NCBI GenBank assembly: GCA_003574685.1
Contig: QOCQ01000007.1
Location: 148,154 to 212,153 of the forward strand
Direction of reading: 5' to 3'
Length of the DNA: 64,000 bases
From: Rhodospirillaceae bacterium SYSU D60007
GTDB lineage: Bacteria; Pseudomonadota; Alphaproteobacteria; Reyranellales; Reyranellaceae
Shown here: in pieces, positions 59,919-64,000 of the stretch
Layout: the number at the start of each line of letters is the position of its first letter
Position numbering within the stretch: the stretch's first letter is position 1
Made by a program: the position numbers and the translations under genes
Notes under the pieces: model-generated
Seen by the model: only the letters and a program-made list of their open reading frames with translations
Told to the model about the DNA's origin: nothing
The model's database searches: none

Positions 59919-61466
59919 GTGAGTCGTACACCGCTTTTTCGAGCGCTGCGCCGGCACTGGCGCGCGGCAGCAACGCCGCATGCGGGCCTGTCGCGGCGCG
60001 CCTTCCTGTCGGGCGCGATGGCGGCACCGATTGCCGCCTGCTCTGGCCTGCCGCCGGCGCGGTACACCGCCGACGAGCCGGTGGTAATCGTCGGCGCTGG
60101 TGCCGCCGGACTGACCGCCGCCTGGACGCTGGCCAAGGCCGGCGTACCGGTCGTGGTGTACGAGGCTTCCGGCCGCGTGGGCGGCCGCATCTGGACGTTC
60201 CACGGCTTCAACGACGATGGCCAATTCATCGAGCTGGGCGCCGAGCTGGTGGACAGCAACCACGACGAGTTGCGCGCTGTCTGCCGCGAGCTCGGCGTCG
60301 GGTTGGACAAGTTCGGTGACCCGCTGCCCGGCGTCGCCGCCGAGCTGTTCCACTATCGCGGCCAGATCTTCAGCGAACGCGAGTTCGGCCCGGCACTCAA
60401 GCCGCTGATCGACGCGGTCGCCCGCGCGCGCCGGGAGATCTCGCGCGATCCCGATCTTTCGGTCACGTTCGACAAGCCCGCCAACGCCGCGCTCTATGAC
60501 CGGATGACGCTTGCCGAGTTCCTCGACCGCCAGCGCGATGTCGGACCCTGGGTGCGCGAAATGGTGCGCGTGGCCTATGTCGGCGAGATGGGCACCGAGG
60601 CCGAGATGCAGTCGGCGCTGAACCTGATCCTGCTGATGGACCCGGCCTATCCGCACCGCCTCTACGGCGAGAGCGACGAGGCGTGGCGCATCCGCGGCGG
60701 CAGCTCTTCGATGATCAATGCGCTGCGCGATGCATTCGTGCGCCAGACCGGCGGCGACGGCGAAGCCGTACTGCGTCTGCGGCATCAGCTCGTGGCCATC
60801 CGCGACAACGGCCGCCGCCTGCTGCTGACGTTCGATCATGACGGACGGAAGGTCGACGTCGCCGCCAGCCGCGTCGTCCTCACCCTGCCTTTCACCTTGC
60901 TGCGCATCGTCGATGGCGTCGCGGCGCTCGACCTGCATCCCGTGAAGAAGCGCAGCATCGCCGAGTATGGCTACGGCACCAACACCAAGCTGATGTCGGA
61001 TTTCACCTCGCGCCTGTGGCGCACGGCCAGCAACCGCCTGCCCGCTGGCGACGGCTTTCTGACGACCGACCGGGGGCACCAGACCTTCTGGGACACAAGC
61101 CGCGACCAGCAGGGCGGACACGGCATCCTCACCAACTTCCTCGGCGGCAAGGCGGGTGCGGCGTTCCAGGCGGCATCGCAGCGCAAGGCGATCGAGTTTC
61201 TTGGCGCGCTCGATCCGCGTTACGCGCGCGCCTTTACCGGCCGGCAGCTCTTCATGAACTGGAGCCAGTACCGTTTTGCGCTCGGCTCCTACTCCTGCCC
61301 GCTCGCGGGCCAGTACACGTCTTTCTTCGGCATCGAGGGCCGGCCCGAGCTGGGCGGCCGCCTGCTGTTCGCGGGCGAGCACACCAGCACCGTCTCCAGC
61401 GGCTTCATGAACGGCGCCATCGAAAGCGGCCTGCGCGCCGCCCGGCAGGTAACGGCAGGGGCCTGA
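59919..61466 (+). CDS. Tat-exported flavin amine oxidase
   Basis: A 515-residue flavoprotein from GTG 59919, with GGGGGAG six bases ahead. The N-terminus has the twin-arginine LSRRAFLSGAMAAPIAACSG (R26, R27); C41 in AACSG could be a lipobox cysteine, so it may be a Tat lipoprotein. The FAD motif is VVIVGAGAAGLTAAWTLAKAGVPVVVYEASGRVGGRI, and LLFAGEHTSTVSSGFMNGAIESGLRAA closes the domain. It probably oxidises an amine or L-amino acid in the periplasm. No neighbouring amine-metabolism genes fix the substrate. Confidence 0.92.
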   Translation: MSRTPLFRALRRHWRAAATPHAGLSRRAFLSGAMAAPIAACSGLPPARYTADEPVVIVGAGAAGLTAAWTLAKAGVPVVVYEASGRVGGRIWTFHGFNDDGQFIELGAELVDSNHDELRAVCRELGVGLDKFGDPLPGVAAELFHYRGQIFSEREFGPALKPLIDAVARARREISRDPDLSVTFDKPANAALYDRMTLAEFLDRQRDVGPWVREMVRVAYVGEMGTEAEMQSALNLILLMDPAYPHRLYGESDEAWRIRGGSSSMINALRDAFVRQTGGDGEAVLRLRHQLVAIRDNGRRLLLTFDHDGRKVDVAASRVVLTLPFTLLRIVDGVAALDLHPVKKRSIAEYGYGTNTKLMSDFTSRLWRTASNRLPAGDGFLTTDRGHQTFWDTSRDQQGGHGILTNFLGGKAGAAFQAASQRKAIEFLGALDPRYARAFTGRQLFMNWSQYRFALGSYSCPLAGQYTSFFGIEGRPELGGRLLFAGEHTSTVSSGFMNGAIESGLRAARQVTAGA

Positions 61467-61570
61467 CGACGACGTCTATACCAAAGGAAGGAAACTTTCC
61501 TGCAGAAGAACGCTAATAAATGAAAGTGGCTTTTCCTTTACTAACGCTGCGCCTCGGTTAAATTGGCCTT

Positions 61571-62740
61571 ATGGTTGAGGTCCCCGCCTCCAGGCTCGGC
61601 CGGTTCAAGGAAGCGGTCTATCAGAACGAGCGGGTGCTCGCCTTCGTGCCTCCGCCGCTGCCGCCCGAGCCACCGGCAGACCTTGGGCCGCTACTGGGCA
61701 AACTCAGCGCCGCAGACCGCGCGCTGGGGCGGCTCGATGGCATCACCATCCTGATCCCGGACGAACCGCTGTTTCTTTATATGTACGTCCGGAAGGAGGC
61801 GGTGTTGTCTTCGCAAATCGAAGGTACACAGTCGACAATCTCGGACCTTCTGCGCTTCGAGGCGCAGGCTGTCGCCGGCGAACCCATCGACGATATTCGG
61901 GAGATCTCCAACTACGTAGACGCCGTGATGTTTGGTCTGGATCGGCTCAACACCTTGCCGATCTCGTTGCGCATGATCCGCGAACTCCATGCGCGGCTGC
62001 TCCAGGGCGGACGCGGCGAGTCGAAAAATCCGGGCGAGTTCCGTCGTTCCCAGAACTGGATCGGCGGCACACGGCCGGGCAATGCGGTGTATGTCCCACC
62101 GCCAGTCGACGAGCTGATGCCGTGTCTCGATGCCTTCGAGAAGTTCATCCACCGGCCAACCCCGGAACTTCCGCCACTGATCAAGGCTGGATTGCTGCAT
62201 GTCCAGTTCGAAAGCATACACCCGTTCCTTGATGGCAATGGCCGCGTCGGACGGCTGCTGATCACGCTCTTTCTCTGCGCGGAGCGCGTTCTCAGGCAGC
62301 CCCTGCTCTATCTCAGCCTCTATCTGAAACAACACAGGACGGAATATTATGGCCTGCTTCAGGAAGTCCGGGAGCGCGGCAACTGGGAAGCCTGGCTTGA
62401 ATTCTTCCTGGATGGAGTTGCCCAAACAGCCGACCAGGCATTCGACACGGCGACGCGAATCGTTGACCTCTTCCAGACAGACAGGGCAAGAATTGCCGCC
62501 GCGGGCGAGCGCGCGGGATCCGTCCTTCGACTCCACGAGCTGATGCAAAAAAGCCCGTTTCTGACAGCGGCCAAAGCGCGCGTGCAGACAGGGCTGACCA
62601 CCCCCACGATCAATGCAGCGTTTGCAGAACTTCAGAAGCTGGGCATTGTTGCGGAGGTGACAGGACGCAAGCGCGATCGTGTCTACTGTTACCGCAGCTA
62701 CGTTGATCTTCTCAATGACGGCACTGGAACAGACCAGTGA
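61571..62740 (+). CDS. Class II Fic family protein
   Basis: A 389-residue Fic/DUF4172-type protein. The active site is HPFLDGNGRVGR (H217-R228), which AMPylates (or otherwise nucleotidylates) a target; SSQIEGT (80-86) before it is the (S/T)xxxE inhibitory helix with E84 in place to block ATP, so the basal state is off. The C-terminal 70 residues look like a winged helix (GLTTPTINAAFAELQKLGIV). It stands alone at ATG 61571; the region upstream is A/T-rich and has a small AGGAAA-C-TTTCCT inverted repeat. Lower GC than its neighbours suggests transfer. Confidence 0.92.
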   Translation: MVEVPASRLGRFKEAVYQNERVLAFVPPPLPPEPPADLGPLLGKLSAADRALGRLDGITILIPDEPLFLYMYVRKEAVLSSQIEGTQSTISDLLRFEAQAVAGEPIDDIREISNYVDAVMFGLDRLNTLPISLRMIRELHARLLQGGRGESKNPGEFRRSQNWIGGTRPGNAVYVPPPVDELMPCLDAFEKFIHRPTPELPPLIKAGLLHVQFESIHPFLDGNGRVGRLLITLFLCAERVLRQPLLYLSLYLKQHRTEYYGLLQEVRERGNWEAWLEFFLDGVAQTADQAFDTATRIVDLFQTDRARIAAAGERAGSVLRLHELMQKSPFLTAAKARVQTGLTTPTINAAFAELQKLGIVAEVTGRKRDRVYCYRSYVDLLNDGTGTDQ

Positions 62741-62781
62741 TGCATGAGCGCGGCAGGAGCCGCGCGGTCCCGGTGAACTGC

Positions 62782-63945
62782 CTAGCCGCGGAAGTGTTTG
62801 GCCAGGCGTTCGATGGCGGCGTCCAGCGTGGAGTCGTGCTTGCAGAAGCAGAAGCGGGCGAAGTGGCGGGGGGCGCCGTCGCCCTGGTAGAAGGCGCTCA
62901 GCGGCACCGCTGTGACGCCTGCCTCGACGGTGATGTGGCGGCAGAAATCCTCGTCGCTGCCGTTGAAGCCCAGCGGACGGAAATCCGTCGTGATGAAGTA
63001 TGTGCCTTGCGCGTCCATCACGTCGAAGCCGATGTCGCGCAGCCCCCTCGCCAGCCGGTCGCGCTTGATCTGGAGATCGCGCGCCAGCCCCGCGAAATAG
63101 CTGTCGTCCTTGCGCAGGCCGTGCGCGGTGCCCCATTGCAGATTGGGCGGCGTGGTGAAGGTGACGAACTGGTGCGACTTGAGGATCGGCTTCAGCACCT
63201 CCGGCGCGGCGGTGATGTAGCCCACCTTCCAGCCGGTGACGCTGAAGGTCTTGCCCGACGAGCCGATGCGCGCCGTGCGCTCGCGCATGCCGGGGAAGGT
63301 CATCAGCGGCACATGGCGGCGGCCGTCGAAGGTGATGTGCTCGTAGACCTCGTCGCACACCGCAAACGCATCGTGCTGCACGCACAGGCTGGCGATGAAG
63401 GCGAGCTCGTCGGCCGTGAACACCTTCGCGGCCGGGTTCATTGGCGTATTGAGCAGCAGCAGCTTGGTCTTCGGCCCGAAGGCGGCGGCGAGCTGCTCGC
63501 GCGGCAGCTCCCAGGCGGGCGGCTCCAGGCGCACGAATTTCGGCACGCCGCCGGCGCGGCGCACGATCGGCACGTAGGAATCGTAGAGCGGCTCGAACAG
63601 CACCACCTCGTCGCCCGGCTCGATCAGGCCGAACAGGCAGTCGCCCAGCGCCTCGGTGGCGCCCGACGTCACCATCAGCTCGCGCTGCCAGTCCACGTCG
63701 ATGCCGTAGAAGCGCCTGTTGTGCTCCGCCACCGCCTGGCGCAGCTCGGGGATGCCCAGCATCGGCGGATACTGGTTGTGGCCATCCATCAGGTAGTCGG
63801 CCGCCGCGCGGCGCACGTCCTGTGGTCCAGGATCGTCCGGGAAGCCCTGCCCGAGGTTCACCGACTGGTGCTGGCGCGCCAGCGCCGACATCTGCTCGAA
63901 GATCGTATCGGCATAACCGCCCAGAATGCTGTTGCCCTGCTTCAT
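62782..63945 (-). CDS. Class I/II aminotransferase (methionine/kynurenine type)
   Basis: A 387-residue fold type I aminotransferase from ATG 63945 (an upstream GTG at 63951 is also possible). VNLGQGFPDDPGP, HNQYPPMLGIPELRQAVAEH, GATEALGDCLFGLIEPGDEV and the PLP lysine in GSSGKTFSVTGWKVGYI are as in methionine aminotransferase (YbdL/MtnE) and kynurenine aminotransferases. It converts methionine or an aromatic amino acid to its keto acid; a role in methionine salvage would match the MTA phosphorylase at 53927. It ends convergent with the Fic gene. Confidence 0.92.
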   Translation of the reverse strand: MKQGNSILGGYADTIFEQMSALARQHQSVNLGQGFPDDPGPQDVRRAAADYLMDGHNQYPPMLGIPELRQAVAEHNRRFYGIDVDWQRELMVTSGATEALGDCLFGLIEPGDEVVLFEPLYDSYVPIVRRAGGVPKFVRLEPPAWELPREQLAAAFGPKTKLLLLNTPMNPAAKVFTADELAFIASLCVQHDAFAVCDEVYEHITFDGRRHVPLMTFPGMRERTARIGSSGKTFSVTGWKVGYITAAPEVLKPILKSHQFVTFTTPPNLQWGTAHGLRKDDSYFAGLARDLQIKRDRLARGLRDIGFDVMDAQGTYFITTDFRPLGFNGSDEDFCRHITVEAGVTAVPLSAFYQGDGAPRHFARFCFCKHDSTLDAAIERLAKHFRG

Positions 63946-63990
63946 CTTCACAATGTCCGTGTGATATTCGCCGGCAGCGGTTCGCGGCCG

Positions 63991-64000
63991 CCCCCCCCCC
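63991..64000. other. Homopolymer run of ten C at the right edge
   Basis: The window ends in ten consecutive C directly upstream of the aminotransferase start region. This may be a real tract, a sequence end or an assembly artefact. Confidence 0.6.

Noticed and set aside
59327..60310. A long N-terminal extension of the xanthine-dehydrogenase-type gene (1111 residues)
   Set aside because: The extension is antisense to the amine oxidase and crosses repeat DNA; the family N-terminus and a ribosome site point to ATG 59326.

Overview
The window is about 64 kb of GC-rich, densely coded DNA, probably from a chromosome of a metabolically versatile alphaproteobacterium. The signs are TAXI-type TRAP transport, CaiB transferases, branched-chain-amino-acid-type ABC transport, a M81 peptidase pair, an sRNA resembling the alphaproteobacterial alpha-r8/MmgR type, and many palindromic intergenic repeats. 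A Rhodospirillales or Reyranella-like soil or water bacterium would fit, but the genus is a guess. I see no prophage, integrase, intact insertion sequence, CRISPR array or rRNA operon.

Layout. 0-8.4 kb: a partial aminoglycoside-phosphotransferase-fold protein, a cupin, then a TRAP operon (two tandem TAXI binding proteins, a fused TRAP permease, a CaiB CoA-transferase) and two small genes. 8.4-15.8 kb: acyl-CoA synthetase, a rhodanese divergent from a persulfide-dioxygenase-type MBL/rhodanese fusion, class III aminotransferase, pRiA4b ORF-3-like protein, aldehyde dehydrogenase, lytic transglycosylase, tRNA-Val(GAC). 16-23.7 kb: N-formylglutamate amidohydrolase family protein, a candidate sRNA with promoter and terminator, two M81 peptidases around a VapBC-type module, a D-aminoacylase and a decayed RAYT transposase between REP palindromes. 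23.8-30 kb: a signalling cluster with a Ser/Thr kinase, an adenylate-cyclase/FHA protein and two paralogous exported transglutaminase-like proteins, then a crotonase. 30-35.6 kb: acyl-CoA dehydrogenase, cytochrome P450, glutathione reductase, EF-hand protein.

35.8-45 kb: a Liv-type ABC transporter (LivG, F, H, M) followed by four tandem paralogous Tat-exported binding proteins with stem-loops or terminators between them. 45-52.6 kb: an eight-loop EF-hand protein, glmS/glmU, a phosphoglycolate-phosphatase-like gene, a long AI-2E family protein and tRNA-Val(CAC). 52.6-56.2 kb: a compact group of two rSAM-associated glycosyltransferases (TIGR04283 and TIGR04282 types), an MTA-phosphorylase-like enzyme, a radical SAM protein and an unlisted 52-residue acidic peptide. 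This resembles arsenosugar-type clusters but has no visible arsM. 56-64 kb: alpha/beta hydrolase, an unaccompanied xanthine-dehydrogenase-type large subunit, a truncated SRAP gene, a Tat-exported amine oxidase, a class II Fic protein and a methionine/kynurenine-type aminotransferase.

Taken together, the region is built for scavenging carboxylates, amino acids and peptides (TAXI-TRAP, Liv ABC, D-aminoacylase, M81 peptidases, aminotransferases, CoA-ester enzymes). The most unusual parts are the kinase/cyclase/transglutaminase group, the radical-SAM/glycosyltransferase group with its small acidic peptide, the sRNA, the four-fold binding-protein array and several families of palindromic repeats.
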